Source: Dyadobacter luticola (GTDB lineage: Bacteria; Bacteroidota; Bacteroidia; Cytophagales; Spirosomataceae). Taken from it: a stretch of DNA of 64,000 bases. Where the stretch lies: contig NZ_VCEJ01000002.1 of NCBI RefSeq assembly GCF_005860805.1, positions 1,596,375-1,660,374 of the forward strand, given 5' to 3'. This document shows, piece by piece, positions 17,235-27,700 of this stretch. Under the pieces are notes generated by a model. The model ran no database searches. It worked only from the letters and a program-made list of their open reading frames with translations, and was not told the DNA's origin. Position 1 is the stretch's first letter. Every line of letters begins with the position of its first letter. The position numbers and the translations under genes were made by a program.

Positions 17235-18752
17235 CTACCACCGATTCTCCTCAATATCCTTCTTCAGAATCTCATTAATCGAAACTTTCGCGTTGAGCAG
17301 GACGTAGATGCTCGTACCGCGTTCTCTTGCATACGGTGTTTCAATTTTGCCTGTCAGGTGGATTTCTTGGAAGAGGGGCTGCTCCTTTTTTCGGTCTTTA
17401 TCGTCGTCGTCGGCGTTTTGTATCAGAATAACGTTTTTGATTTCTTCGTCCAGCGGTACCCAGTTGATGTAGTCCGCATTCATGGTGACGGCGCCGATGT
17501 TTTTGAATCGGGAATAATAGTTGATCGCACCCGCCTGGCCGTAACTATCACAGAGCACCACAGTGTGCCTTTTATCGGCGATTTTCTCATATTCCATGTC
17601 GACTTTTTGGGCTAACTCTTTCCAGCCCAGCATGTCTGCAAAATCCTGTGGTAGCTCGTGGTCTTTCCCATCCTCCCAGCGCAGCAGGCCGAACTTCTTC
17701 AACCGTCCTCCATTTGCAGCAATTTCAGCCGGACTTTTTATGGGAAATGCCAGTCCGACAATTGGAATAAACAATCCGACAATCACCAGCATAGCCGCCA
17801 CGCGCAGCCATACCAACCGCCTCACAAACAAAACTTCCAGGTAAACGGAACCGAACGCAAGAAAAATCGGGTAAAGCCCGATCGCATAATAGCCTTTTGC
17901 GCGGAGGTAAGTAAACAGGGACAATGTGAAAACAAGCGCCCAGAAAAAAACCTGATATTTTTTAAAAGGCGGATAAATAAAAAAGGAAATCAACGCCGCC
18001 AGCACGACGAAGATCGATCCGATAAAATAAAGGATCTGCTCTTTCAAAAAATCCACCCGATTGACATTCACCAGCTGCGTTTTGGCCAGTAGCTGCATGT
18101 GATGCAGGACAGGAAAATTGTTCTGATACTGCCAGATGAGATTGGGCAGAATGATCAGGATTACGATCAATGCCGCGACGTACAACTGCTTGTTAGCAAA
18201 TACCTTGCGTTGGCTGGTCAGCAAAAGTGCCGGTACCAGCCCGGCCACCAGAAAGACAATGTTGTATTTATTTAAAAAACTAAAACCAAAGGCAACAGCC
18301 GCCCAGTACAGCCACTTTTTGTGCTCGGTTTTAATATAACAAAGGACACAGAAATAAACCAGCGTCCAGCCAAACACATCCGTTGAATTGGGCTGAAAAA
18401 GCATATTGATGCGCAGCAAAACGGAAAATGTCACCGCCGTAGCACCCAAAGCCAGCGCGTATAAACCACCGCCCAGTTCCTCAATCGCTTTCCAAACCAC
18501 CACCATCGTCAGCACGCCAAAAAGCACCGGGAAAAATTTCACCCAAAACTCCGAATTACCAAGCAACAGCACAATGTAAGAAGTCCACGAGGTGAAAGGC
18601 GGCACCGACAAATATCCCCATGCCAGGTGTTTTCCCTGATCCAGATGCAGGTACTCATCGCGGTGCAAGTCATATTCCGGCGCGATCATGACCGCGTGCA
18701 GCGCAAATTTGGTGATGATAAAAAACCAGAGAAGCAGCGTTTTCTTTTGCAT
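17235..18752 (-). CDS. GT39-family membrane glycosyltransferase
   Basis: A 505-residue polytopic membrane protein with about ten hydrophobic segments up to residue 350 and a soluble C-terminal domain of about 150 residues. The first loop after TM1 carries YDLHRDEYLHLDQGKHLAWG. This is the acidic DE motif that in the GT39/ArnT/PMT family (GT-C fold) acts on a polyprenyl-phosphate sugar donor. It would transfer a sugar to lipid or protein on the periplasmic side. I chose ATG 18750-18752; the frame extends five codons to a TTG. The acceptor is unknown, and the gene stands alone. Confidence 0.85.
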   Translation of the reverse strand: MQKKTLLLWFFIITKFALHAVMIAPEYDLHRDEYLHLDQGKHLAWGYLSVPPFTSWTSYIVLLLGNSEFWVKFFPVLFGVLTMVVVWKAIEELGGGLYALALGATAVTFSVLLRINMLFQPNSTDVFGWTLVYFCVLCYIKTEHKKWLYWAAVAFGFSFLNKYNIVFLVAGLVPALLLTSQRKVFANKQLYVAALIVILIILPNLIWQYQNNFPVLHHMQLLAKTQLVNVNRVDFLKEQILYFIGSIFVVLAALISFFIYPPFKKYQVFFWALVFTLSLFTYLRAKGYYAIGLYPIFLAFGSVYLEVLFVRRLVWLRVAAMLVIVGLFIPIVGLAFPIKSPAEIAANGGRLKKFGLLRWEDGKDHELPQDFADMLGWKELAQKVDMEYEKIADKRHTVVLCDSYGQAGAINYYSRFKNIGAVTMNADYINWVPLDEEIKNVILIQNADDDDKDRKKEQPLFQEIHLTGKIETPYARERGTSIYVLLNAKVSINEILKKDIEENRW

Positions 18753-18845
18753 GATGGGGCATAACAAGCGGAAAAGCTAAAATACACAAATATTGCTGCA
18801 CAGGATTGTGCGCACCATCATTCCAAATAATTTAGGCTGAATCGG

Positions 18846-19226
18846 CTAAAACTCGACAACCGGTACTGCTGCGCAAGACGCCGCAGAGATTTTCCAGCAG
18901 GTATCCTTTCGCTTCCAGACCCGCATATACAAATACCGGCCTTCAAAGCGGCGACCCTGACATTTGCCTTTAATCCGGTCGATTACCAGTACCATCGCCG
19001 TGTTGCCTATCAGGCTGATCTGCTTGTCGCAAACATCGATGTTGTTGATAAGCAGGCGCCCAGCCCGGTATTTATCGAGGTCATGGGAATGTGGGATCAC
19101 CTTCCCCTCTTCGTCTATGAACTGCACTTCTTCGTCCAGCAACGCCTCCACCACATTCACATCGCCAGCTTTAACGGCCGTCATTAGACGCTCCTCCGCT
19201 TCTGCGATCTGCTCCTGATCTGTCAT
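18846..19226 (-). CDS. NTF2-like / SnoaL-DUF4440 family protein
   Basis: A 126-residue protein started at ATG 19224-19226 (MTDQEQIAEAEERLMTAV). The longer frame adds 17 residues that look non-coding. The pattern of N-terminal helix, LLDEEVQFIDEEG, then four beta strands (TAMVLVIDRIKG, RRFEGRYLYMRVWKR, CWKISAASC) is that of the cone-shaped NTF2-like fold (DUF4440). Members include isomerases and binding proteins, and no catalytic residue is clear here. It lies between a GT39 gene and the HTCS gene on the same strand, and a shared role is not evident. Confidence 0.75.
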   Translation of the reverse strand: MTDQEQIAEAEERLMTAVKAGDVNVVEALLDEEVQFIDEEGKVIPHSHDLDKYRAGRLLINNIDVCDKQISLIGNTAMVLVIDRIKGKCQGRRFEGRYLYMRVWKRKDTCWKISAASCAAVPVVEF

Positions 19227-19323
19227 GCTCTTTCGTGTTGAGAATTCGGCCACAAAAGTCCGGCAAATCAGCTCCAAAGGGTTATCAATTGCGTGTCAAA
19301 TGCTGTAAATTATGTATCACTCC

Positions 19324-22300
19324 CTAAGCGAACTCATTGGGTGTCACCTGGTAGAAGTCCTTAAAACATTTAGAGAAATAGGACGCGCTGTCGAACCCTG
19401 TTTTGAATGCAGTTTCGGAACTATTGTACCCCTGACGGAGAAACTGGGCGGCCCGTTTCAGCCGGTAATTCCGCATCAAATCGCCCGGTGAAGTGCCTGT
19501 AAGTGATTTCACTTTGCGGTGCAGACTGGCCCGGCTCATACCGATTTCGGCAGCCAGATCTTCCACCCCAAAAAGTGAATCGTCAAGACGCTCCTCAATG
19601 ATACTGTATAGTTTTCGGATAAACATGTCATGCAATGTTGGCTCCTGCACCAGTTTTTCCTCTGCCGGACTGTTCACTTCCGAGCGAAGCTTGTTTCTTA
19701 GCTGCTGTTGTCTTTCGAGCAAATTTCCAACCCGCAGCTGCAATTCCTGGATATGAAAAGGCTTGGTGAGATAATCGTCCGCGCCGATGGTAAGTCCCTC
19801 GATTTTGTCATCGAAAGAGGATAATGCTGTTAGCAAAATGACGGGAATGTGGTTCGTCCGCTCGTCATTTTTCAGTTTGTTACAAAATTCAAAACCGTCC
19901 ATTTCAGGCATCAGTACATCGCTCAGCACCAGGTCGGGCATTGTTTCGATGGCTAAATCAAGACCTTCTACACCATTTGAGGCGCGCAGGATTGTATAGT
20001 TTTCCGAAAGACTGTCCGCAATAAAATCCGCCAGCTCTGCATTATCCTCTACCAGCAGGACCGTCGGAGACTCCGCTGATTGTTCCGGATTAGTTGTATC
20101 TATTTTTGAATAAAATGCGGGAGCAATATTACCTGGTTCCGGTCTGACTTCCCAAGCCATGTTATCCTCCGACCTGCGATAAGGTAATGTTACCAGAAAT
20201 CGGGTACGCCAAAATCCCTGGCCGGCAGGCGGACTTTCCACCAATATGGCACCACCCTGCAACTCCACCAATTCCTTCACAATCGACAGCCCGATGCCTG
20301 AGCCGGTGGTGTATTGACCGGGTACCGCTGGCGTCTCCACCCGAAAAAATCGGTTAAAAATATGTGGAATCTTTTCTTCTGAAATACCTACACCCGAGTC
20401 ACATACCTCAATTTCCACCTGCCCGTTTTGCGCATTCAAAGCGATCTGCACTTCACCTCCTTTCGGCGTAAACTTGATCGCATTCGCCACCAGATTCGAG
20501 ACAATTTGTTCGAGCTTATCGGGATCAAACCAATAATTTCCCGCGTCGCCGGATTGTTTGAAAACCAGGAAAATGTTTTTGGCCTCGGCTTCGTGAATAA
20601 AAGAAGATACCAGCTCTTCCAGGAACCGCCCAGGGTTTCCCAGCGCCTCATTCACTTTCAAATTACCCGATTCGAGTTTTGAAAGATCGAGCAGCTGATT
20701 GATCAGCCGCAGTAACTGGTTCGCATTTCGCTCGATCGCGGAGAGCCAGCGCTGTTGCTCGGTTCCGTTTAATGTGGGTTTGAGCCGCTGCACGGGCGTC
20801 AGGATCAATGTCAGCGGTGTACGGAATTCGTGGGTAATGTTGGAAAAGAAGCGGGTTTTCAAAGAATCGAGCGTTTTCAGCTGCTCAGCTTCCCGGTTTT
20901 TAATGATGATTTCCTGCCTCAGCCGCTCGCGATTTGCCAGGTAACGTGCATAGGCCCAGATCATTACCGCCACCACAATTGCATAAAAACAATGCGCCCA
21001 CCAGGTGAGCCAGAAAGGCGGCCTGATTCGTAATGTCAATTCGCGAATGTGCGAGCTCCACTGCCCCGTCGTATTGGAAGCATTGATTCTCAGCTGATAT
21101 TCTCCCGCGGGCAGCCGGGTATAACTCGCCACCGGCGAGTCGTCGGCCAGGATCCAGTCGTTGTCGTAGCCTACTAGCTGGTAGCGGTATTTGAGCCGCT
21201 TCGGCCGGTTGAATTCCAGTCCCGCAAATTCAAATGAAAGAGAATTCTGATCATACGGCAGTGACAATGTTTTGGACGTATTCAGCTCGCCCGGCAACAT
21301 CATCAGATTATCGTACTGGCTTGCGTCAATGTTGTTGATTTTCAAGTTGGTAAATGCAACCTGCGGACGATAAGTATCGGCCTGCATCGCATTCGGGTCA
21401 AAAATGGTCCAGCCAGCCGTACCACCGAAAGCCAGCCGGCCGTCGGGTAACTTCAAGGCATGAAACCGGTTAAACTCGTCATCCGGCAAACCATCGTCAC
21501 TTAAAAACGTCTGAATTTTGTGGGTAACCGGGTGAAAGCGACACAAACCTTTGTTGGTACTCAGCCAGAAATAGCCGGATTTGTCCGTCAGCATGCCGTA
21601 AATTGTATTATCCGGCAGGCCGTCGCGCATGGAAAATACACGCGTCTGCAATGTTTTTTTATTGACCAAAATCAATCCGCTGTACGATCCGATCCAAAGC
21701 AGATCTTTGCGGGTAGGGTCTCCGGCGCTGCCGAGCAGCAGATCTTCCATCAGGACATTGCGTCCCGCCTGCCTCAGCCGCCTGATCTTTTTGGTAACCT
21801 TGTCCACAATCAGGAGCCCGCCACCGTTCGAAGTTGTCAGAAAAATCTGGTGATCATCCACATGACAATCCACAACCACCGCCGCTGGCCCCGCTACTTT
21901 TCGCAATTCCTGCGAGTCCATAAAAGGCAGCCATTTATTTCCAGGAAAATCAAAATAAAGCGTCTTCCCATTATCACCGACCACCCATAAGGTGCCATCC
22001 GGCGCGAAGGACATTCCGCGGATACCGAGCACCAGATCTCCCGGATCACTCACACCCGGCACTTCCGGAAGCAGTACCAGTTTTTTGGAAGCCGGATCGT
22101 AGTAGCCCACCTTATTACGCAAACCAAGCCATAGCCTCCCCTGCCGGTCGTATGTTGAGCGGGTAACATAGCTCGAACCCGCGAAATTTTGATTTTCTAT
22201 CGGCCAATTTGCCATCCACGCCAGATCAATGTGCAGTTCCTGCCGCAGCACATCCTGGTGAAAAGAATTCAATGTTGGTTGCGATTCGAAAAGTGGTGTC

Positions 22301-23325
22301 GCCAAGTCGATCTGATGTATTCCCGCCGCATTGGTCCCCAGCCAGATTAACCCCGAATCGTCGACCAGGAAAGAAGGTGTTTCCCAATGTTTCGGATTTT
22401 CGATTTCGGCCAGCCTCACAATGCCCGCGCGGTCGTCATACCGATAAACATTTCCTTCCGTCTCAAAATATTCCTTTTCATCCGGCCCGCGCTGAATGGT
22501 CCTGATGCCGGCTGGTGCCTTTTTCAATAAGGTTTTATAGCGGAATGTGCCAGACTTGGGTTGATAAAAAAACAGTCTATCACGGTCGCTGAACATGATT
22601 TCACCACTTTTTCTTTCAAATAAACTGACTACCTCCCCATCGGAATCGGTATGATGGCCGAAATCCAGCTCATACGGAATTCTGATCGTTTTAAATTTCT
22701 GCGTCGCCGTGTCCAGGTAGCTGATCGCATGCTGGTCTAAAATCCAGATTCGTTTTTGCCGGTCTTCCAGGATTCCGCGCAAAGTATCACTGGCAAAATG
22801 TCCTCCCGATTTTGCGAAATGGGCGACTTTATTTTTATCAAAATCAAACCTGTAAACACCGTCTCCACGCTTGAAAACCCACAAATGATTTTTAACATCG
22901 CCGAGCCAGCCGCGCCTGATCAGGCGTATGGGATTTTTTCTGAACAACGCATGCGAAGTAACCCGCGAAACCTGCTCCGACACCGGATCGAGTAAGTCAA
23001 TCTGCCCTGAAGCGTGCTCGATCCAGATGTTTCGGCGCGTATCGGAAGTCATGGAAAGGATTACATTGGAGCTGATAGTACAGGTATCTCCGATCGCATT
23101 CCGGAAAATTTTAAAATTAATGCCATCGTACCGCGCTACGCCATTTAATGTGCCGATCCAGACAAAACCGTTGGCATCCTGCACAAGCCCGGAAACAAAA
23201 GATTGTGGTAAACCGTCGCGGGTACCGATAACGCGGATTGGTTTCTTCACAGATTGCCCCCATGCAGCATTTATTACCGCAAACGCAAGTAAACCGATTG
23301 AGCAGAGGATTCTGTTGCGTAACAT
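19324..23325 (-). CDS. Hybrid two-component system regulator (HTCS)
   Basis: A protein of about 1333 residues that spans the membrane and controls transcription directly. In order: signal peptide; two seven-bladed Reg_prop propellers (about 30-680; repeats such as GLPQSFVSGLVQDANGFVWIG); Y_Y_Y domain; one membrane helix; HisKA with phospho-His in ITHEFRTPL; HATPase (NLVANAIKF, GSGIGLSIV); receiver with Asp in LVLSDVLMPEMDG; AraC-type HTH. This family senses glycan fragments or sugars in the periplasm and activates the matching genes. I took ATG 23323-23325 for its clean signal peptide; a TTG at 23352 overlapping the ribokinase stop is possible. The ribokinase gene just upstream suggests ribose or nucleoside sensing. 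Confidence 0.92.
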   Translation of the reverse strand: MLRNRILCSIGLLAFAVINAAWGQSVKKPIRVIGTRDGLPQSFVSGLVQDANGFVWIGTLNGVARYDGINFKIFRNAIGDTCTISSNVILSMTSDTRRNIWIEHASGQIDLLDPVSEQVSRVTSHALFRKNPIRLIRRGWLGDVKNHLWVFKRGDGVYRFDFDKNKVAHFAKSGGHFASDTLRGILEDRQKRIWILDQHAISYLDTATQKFKTIRIPYELDFGHHTDSDGEVVSLFERKSGEIMFSDRDRLFFYQPKSGTFRYKTLLKKAPAGIRTIQRGPDEKEYFETEGNVYRYDDRAGIVRLAEIENPKHWETPSFLVDDSGLIWLGTNAAGIHQIDLATPLFESQPTLNSFHQDVLRQELHIDLAWMANWPIENQNFAGSSYVTRSTYDRQGRLWLGLRNKVGYYDPASKKLVLLPEVPGVSDPGDLVLGIRGMSFAPDGTLWVVGDNGKTLYFDFPGNKWLPFMDSQELRKVAGPAAVVVDCHVDDHQIFLTTSNGGGLLIVDKVTKKIRRLRQAGRNVLMEDLLLGSAGDPTRKDLLWIGSYSGLILVNKKTLQTRVFSMRDGLPDNTIYGMLTDKSGYFWLSTNKGLCRFHPVTHKIQTFLSDDGLPDDEFNRFHALKLPDGRLAFGGTAGWTIFDPNAMQADTYRPQVAFTNLKINNIDASQYDNLMMLPGELNTSKTLSLPYDQNSLSFEFAGLEFNRPKRLKYRYQLVGYDNDWILADDSPVASYTRLPAGEYQLRINASNTTGQWSSHIRELTLRIRPPFWLTWWAHCFYAIVVAVMIWAYARYLANRERLRQEIIIKNREAEQLKTLDSLKTRFFSNITHEFRTPLTLILTPVQRLKPTLNGTEQQRWLSAIERNANQLLRLINQLLDLSKLESGNLKVNEALGNPGRFLEELVSSFIHEAEAKNIFLVFKQSGDAGNYWFDPDKLEQIVSNLVANAIKFTPKGGEVQIALNAQNGQVEIEVCDSGVGISEEKIPHIFNRFFRVETPAVPGQYTTGSGIGLSIVKELVELQGGAILVESPPAGQGFWRTRFLVTLPYRRSEDNMAWEVRPEPGNIAPAFYSKIDTTNPEQSAESPTVLLVEDNAELADFIADSLSENYTILRASNGVEGLDLAIETMPDLVLSDVLMPEMDGFEFCNKLKNDERTNHIPVILLTALSSFDDKIEGLTIGADDYLTKPFHIQELQLRVGNLLERQQQLRNKLRSEVNSPAEEKLVQEPTLHDMFIRKLYSIIEERLDDSLFGVEDLAAEIGMSRASLHRKVKSLTGTSPGDLMRNYRLKRAAQFLRQGYNSSETAFKTGFDSASYFSKCFKDFYQVTPNEFA

Positions 23326-23348
23326 ACTTGCAAAGATAGCTTTGCAAA

Positions 23349-24254
23349 TCAAGATTGAAAAGCATCAACCTCGTGCCGGGTCGGCAAAGAACCTTGTGCG
23401 CCCATGCGAGCGACACTTAATGCAGCAGCCTTGCAGGCGAAACTAACCGCTTCCACCAAATCCTTACCCTCCGAAATGGCAACTGCCAGCGCACCATTAA
23501 AACAGTCTCCAGCAGCAGTGGTATCGATCGCCGTCACTTTTGGTGAAGCAATCAGCCGTTTTTCAATTTTATTCCGTAAAAAAGCACCCTTGCTTCCAAG
23601 GGTAATGATCACATTTTCACAGCCTTTTGTCAACAGCCAGTCGGCCGCTTCTGAGGCAGAAATTTCGTCAGTTACTTTTACTCCGGTCAGTAACTCCGCT
23701 TCCGTCTCATTGGGTGTGATAAGGAAAAGATTCCGATAAATATGATCCGGTAATGTCGTTGCCGGTGCGGGATTCAGGATAATCCTGGCATTGTTTCTGG
23801 CTGCCTCGGTAACCGAAAATACAACAGTTTCTAGCGGGATTTCAAGCTGTATCAGCAAAATATCCTCATCCCCGATTTGCTCCAAAGCAGGTGAAACATC
23901 GTCTTTGGATAAATAATTATTGGCTCCCGGCGCTACTGAAATGCAATTTTCACCGTTCGCATCCACATTGATCAGTGCAACCCCTGATGACCATACGTCA
24001 TCGATGGTTATATAGCCTGTGTGGATCTTTTCAATCCCGAATTGTTGTATCGCCTGCTTGCCGAAAAGATCATTTCCAACCTTACAAACGAAATTTACTG
24101 TTCCGCCTACCCGCGCCGCGCTCACTGCCTGGTTGGCTCCCTTACCGCCTGGATTCATTAGAAATTTGTCTCCGATTACTGTTTCACCCTTCCCAGGTAA
24201 ACGCTCGGACTTGACCACCATGTCGGTATTTGAGCTGCCAACTACATATATCAT
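23349..24254 (-). CDS. rbsK: Ribokinase
   Basis: A 301-residue PfkB-family sugar kinase that phosphorylates D-ribose at C5 in the cytoplasm. Present are the N-terminal GSSNTDMVVKSERLPGKGET substrate motif, NPGGKGANQAVSAARVG (PfkB signature 1) and DTTAAGDCFNGALA (signature 2 with catalytic Asp and anion hole). Length and motifs match ribokinase rather than fructokinase or adenosine kinase. The HTCS gene follows within 23 bases, so the two form an operon, as sugar kinases and their sensors do in Bacteroides ribose loci. No ribose transporter or SusCD pair is adjacent. Confidence 0.9.
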   Translation of the reverse strand: MIYVVGSSNTDMVVKSERLPGKGETVIGDKFLMNPGGKGANQAVSAARVGGTVNFVCKVGNDLFGKQAIQQFGIEKIHTGYITIDDVWSSGVALINVDANGENCISVAPGANNYLSKDDVSPALEQIGDEDILLIQLEIPLETVVFSVTEAARNNARIILNPAPATTLPDHIYRNLFLITPNETEAELLTGVKVTDEISASEAADWLLTKGCENVIITLGSKGAFLRNKIEKRLIASPKVTAIDTTAAGDCFNGALAVAISEGKDLVEAVSFACKAAALSVARMGAQGSLPTRHEVDAFQS

Positions 24255-24263
24255 GCAGGGAAT

Positions 24264-24425
24264 TTACGACAATCTCGCCGAATACAAAGGCTTCATAATA
24301 CGCGGCCTTTTTCCCGGACGGTTTACTTTGGTAATGTCGTTGCGGGAAGCAAAAGGATTGGTGTTTTCGAAACTAACCTGCATGTCCATTGCTTCGTTGT
24401 AATTACTCTTGTGTGAAGTTTCCAT
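24264..24425 (-). CDS. Possible small protein upstream of ribokinase
   Basis: A 53-codon frame begins at ATG 24423-24425 (METSHKSNYNEAMDM) and ends ten bases before the ribokinase start. The C-terminal part is Asn/Arg/Lys/Pro-rich (NPFASRNDITKVNRPGKRP). It could encode a small basic cytoplasmic protein transcribed with ribokinase. It could equally be the ribokinase leader. The open frame continues further upstream to 24536 in less convincing sequence. I recognise no family. Confidence 0.3.
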   Translation of the reverse strand: METSHKSNYNEAMDMQVSFENTNPFASRNDITKVNRPGKRPRIMKPLYSARLS

Positions 24426-24536
24426 GATGTTGATGATGATTTTGATTTGTATGAAATCTTTTAGTGGTGACAATTTAAAAATCGTACCAGAACCTTGGAA
24501 AAAGACGACGGGAACAGTTACGCTTTTGAGGTACAA

Positions 24537-24790
24537 AACATTTGTAGCTCGCTGGCAAACTGTTCCCGGTCGCGGATAAATAAATTAAATAAACGTTGAG
24601 TAAAAAATATCTTTAAATAAGGTCGCTGTTAAAACTATTTAGACAAATGTAAAACAAACGTTCTGAGCTGTCAATAGCTAAATCATGCCATCAGGCCGTT
24701 TTTCGAATCTTTGGAAGCAAAAACAGTAAGAAACGGGATATAAATAATTTTACGGTTAGACCTGTTTTCAAATTTTAATATTCTTTTAAC
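24537..24790. promoter_or_regulatory. Divergent intergenic region with two AAACGTT sites and a candidate minus promoter
   Basis: An AT-rich gap between the ribokinase-side genes and the PVC-type heme protein gene. TAGTTTTA on the minus strand (24637-24630), with TTTG (24658-24655) 17 bases upstream, could drive the ribokinase operon. AAACGTT occurs at 24591-24597 and 24656-24662, 65 bases apart, and might be operator halves. All calls are weak. Confidence 0.3.
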
Positions 24791-27700
24791 ATGCGTGCAG
24801 TCGTCAGAAGGAATTTTTCACGTGCATTTTTTGCCGCAGCGCTCTCTTTCTGCCTGCATTTACCCAGCCAAACATTTGGGCAAAAAGACCTCACCCAATC
24901 CGGCCGCACCAAAATTTACACACCTGAGGAGGAACTTGCAGGCTTTAAGTTACCACCCGGATTTGTGATCGAACTCGTAGCCAGCGAGCGCGACAGCATT
25001 GTTAATCCGGTCGATCTGACTTTTGACGACACGGGCCGCCTTTGGACGCAAACCGCGAGAATGTACCCGCTCGATCCGGTTGCCGACATTGCGTGGGACG
25101 ATCTGCTGCGATTGATGGACGATCCGGAAGCCCAGAAAATCCACCCGAACTTCAAACGCATCCGAGACCTCTACGAAGGCAAAACGAAGGGCACCGACAA
25201 GATCATTGTCATTTATGATATGTACGGTAAAGCGCCCGTGAAAACAAAGATCTGGGCAGACGGCCTGACCCTCCCGATGAGCATTTTACCCTATAAAAAC
25301 GGGGCGTATGTAGCCCAGGGCTCAGAATTATTCTTCCTCAACGACCGTGACAAAGACGGAATAGCCGACGAGCGAATCCGATATCTGACAGGTTTTGGGT
25401 TTACGGATACGCATACCATGGCGCACACATTACTCAGAGGGCCAGGCGACTGGATACATTTCAGCCACGGCGCACTGAATAAAGGCGAGGTAACTTCCCT
25501 GAAAAGTGGCGTAAAGGCGAAAATGGATTTCAGTAAAATCGCGCGGTTTTCTTTGGATGGAAAAAAACTGGAAATTGTCAGCGCTGGTTTGAACAACATT
25601 TGGGGATTTCAGCTGCGGGGAAATGGGGAGTGGTATGGCTCGGAGGCGAATGATCTCGGCTATGTAGTGGTGCCGCTCGATCCGGGCAGCGCTTTTCCCG
25701 GCATCGGAAACGAACATTTGCGACCATACCAGCCATTTATGCCGGAATTGAACACATTCCGCGTAGGAGGTACCGGCATTTCCGGTACTGCTTTTGCCGA
25801 CGATGCTTCCGGTACTTTTCCGGCAGAATTCAGGAATGTCGCATTTTTGGCCAACCCGATTACGAGTACCATCAATGCTGTAAGAATCGAGCACCACGAA
25901 GACGGCACGGTCACAACCACCCACTTACCTGATTTACTGACTTCTCAGGACGACTGGTTCAGGCCGGTGAACATGGAATTCGGTCCGGACGGCTGCCTCT
26001 ATATTGCTGATTGGTACAATAAAATCGTCTCCCACAATGAACTTCCCACTACCCACCCCGACCGTGACAAAAGCCACGGACGCATCTGGCGCATCCGGCA
26101 CATAAGCCAGCAGCCGAGGGTGATTCCAAATCTATACGAAGTGCCCACCGCCGAGCTGCCGCAACATTTAACCTCCCCGTCAATCTGGGAAAAACGCGCG
26201 GCCTGGCACCAGATCGCCGATCGGCCGACGGAAGAAACGAAATCTTTGATCCCCAAACTGGTAACATTGGCCTTAGACGCATCACAAGATGCCGTCACCA
26301 GAATCCATGCATTATGGTCGCTGGAAAGTTTGAAATCTGACGATACTGCATTGATTTCCAGTTTGTTAAAATCTCCCGATGCGGATATCCGGCGCGAGGC
26401 AGTGCGTTCGCTCGCCAGCTTTTCGCCTAAACCGGAGCGTGTGGCGGCTGATTTGAAGGATTTGATGGAAGATAAAAATCCGGCTGTGCGTGCGCAGGTT
26501 TTACGCACCTTAACAGAAATAAATGTCGCAGATCAGCAGGTAATTGATTTGCTGGTGAAAGCTTGTAAACCTGAACTCGGAGGCAAAATTCAGATGGGCG
26601 GCAGCTATGAGCGCTTGCAGGAGCGTTTCCTGGCGCGGCGTGCTTTGGAACAATATCAACAGGAATTGCAGACTTATGTGAATTCCCCGGCAGCTTCGGA
26701 AGTTCCCGCGGTCAATTTGCTTTGGGCCGTGCAGACGCTTGCTGCCGGGCAGCGGGATGTTGCCTTTTTGAAGGTTTGGCCAAAAGCAAATATCTCCGTT
26801 TTGGACCAATCGACCTTTGTAGACATTGCCGGCATGTTGAAAAATAAAGAAGTGGAACAGGCTGTAAAACCCGTGATCGAAAACCCGGCAAATGCAAAAA
26901 GATATGTGCAGTTTGCGGTGGATAATGAATCGCGCGTGCATTCGCCGGAGCTGGCCGGGCTGCTCGCTATGCCTGCGAAAAGTTTGTTAAAATCTCATGT
27001 ACAGGCAGATAAAGACCTGGCGCTGGACGCGATCGGGAAGTTCAGGATTTCCGGCATGCAGCAGGAAGTCGCGGCGCAGATTACGGACGACGCTTCCGAC
27101 CATACCATGCGACTAATCCTCCGCGCGCTCGAAAATGATCTTAAAAAAAATCAGGCGGTTTTCGCACAGCTTGTAAAGGATGAAAAGCAAACATTTGACA
27201 TTCGTGCGGCTTCTTTAAATAGTTTGTCCAAAGCCGATCCCGCGGCGGGGAAAGCTGCATTTCAAAAATGGGCACCCAAGCTGGATGTGGCACAGAAAAA
27301 AGAGCTGACCTCTGCCCTGTCCTCTTCGCCTCAGGGTGCCGCACTGGCGATGGAAATGCATGATAAAAAACTGCTGCCACTTGCTGCATTCGACATTTCC
27401 GCCGCCGAGCGAATGATCGAAGCCAACACCACAGATGCCCGCCGCCGGGCGCTTTTAAAGGAAATTAAAAACCGGGATGAGCTTAATAAAAACGCATTTA
27501 CAGGAAAACTAAACAAGTACATGGCAATCGCTGCAAAAAACAGCGGCAGCCCGGAAGCCGGGAAAGTTTTGTTCCAAACCTGTCTGGCATGTCACCAGGC
27601 AGGTGGCCAGGGACCGGGCATCGCACCTGCGCTCGACGGATCAGCTAATCGCGAGAATGAAGCATTGCTGACAGCGATCCTCGATCCGGACGCCGCTGTG

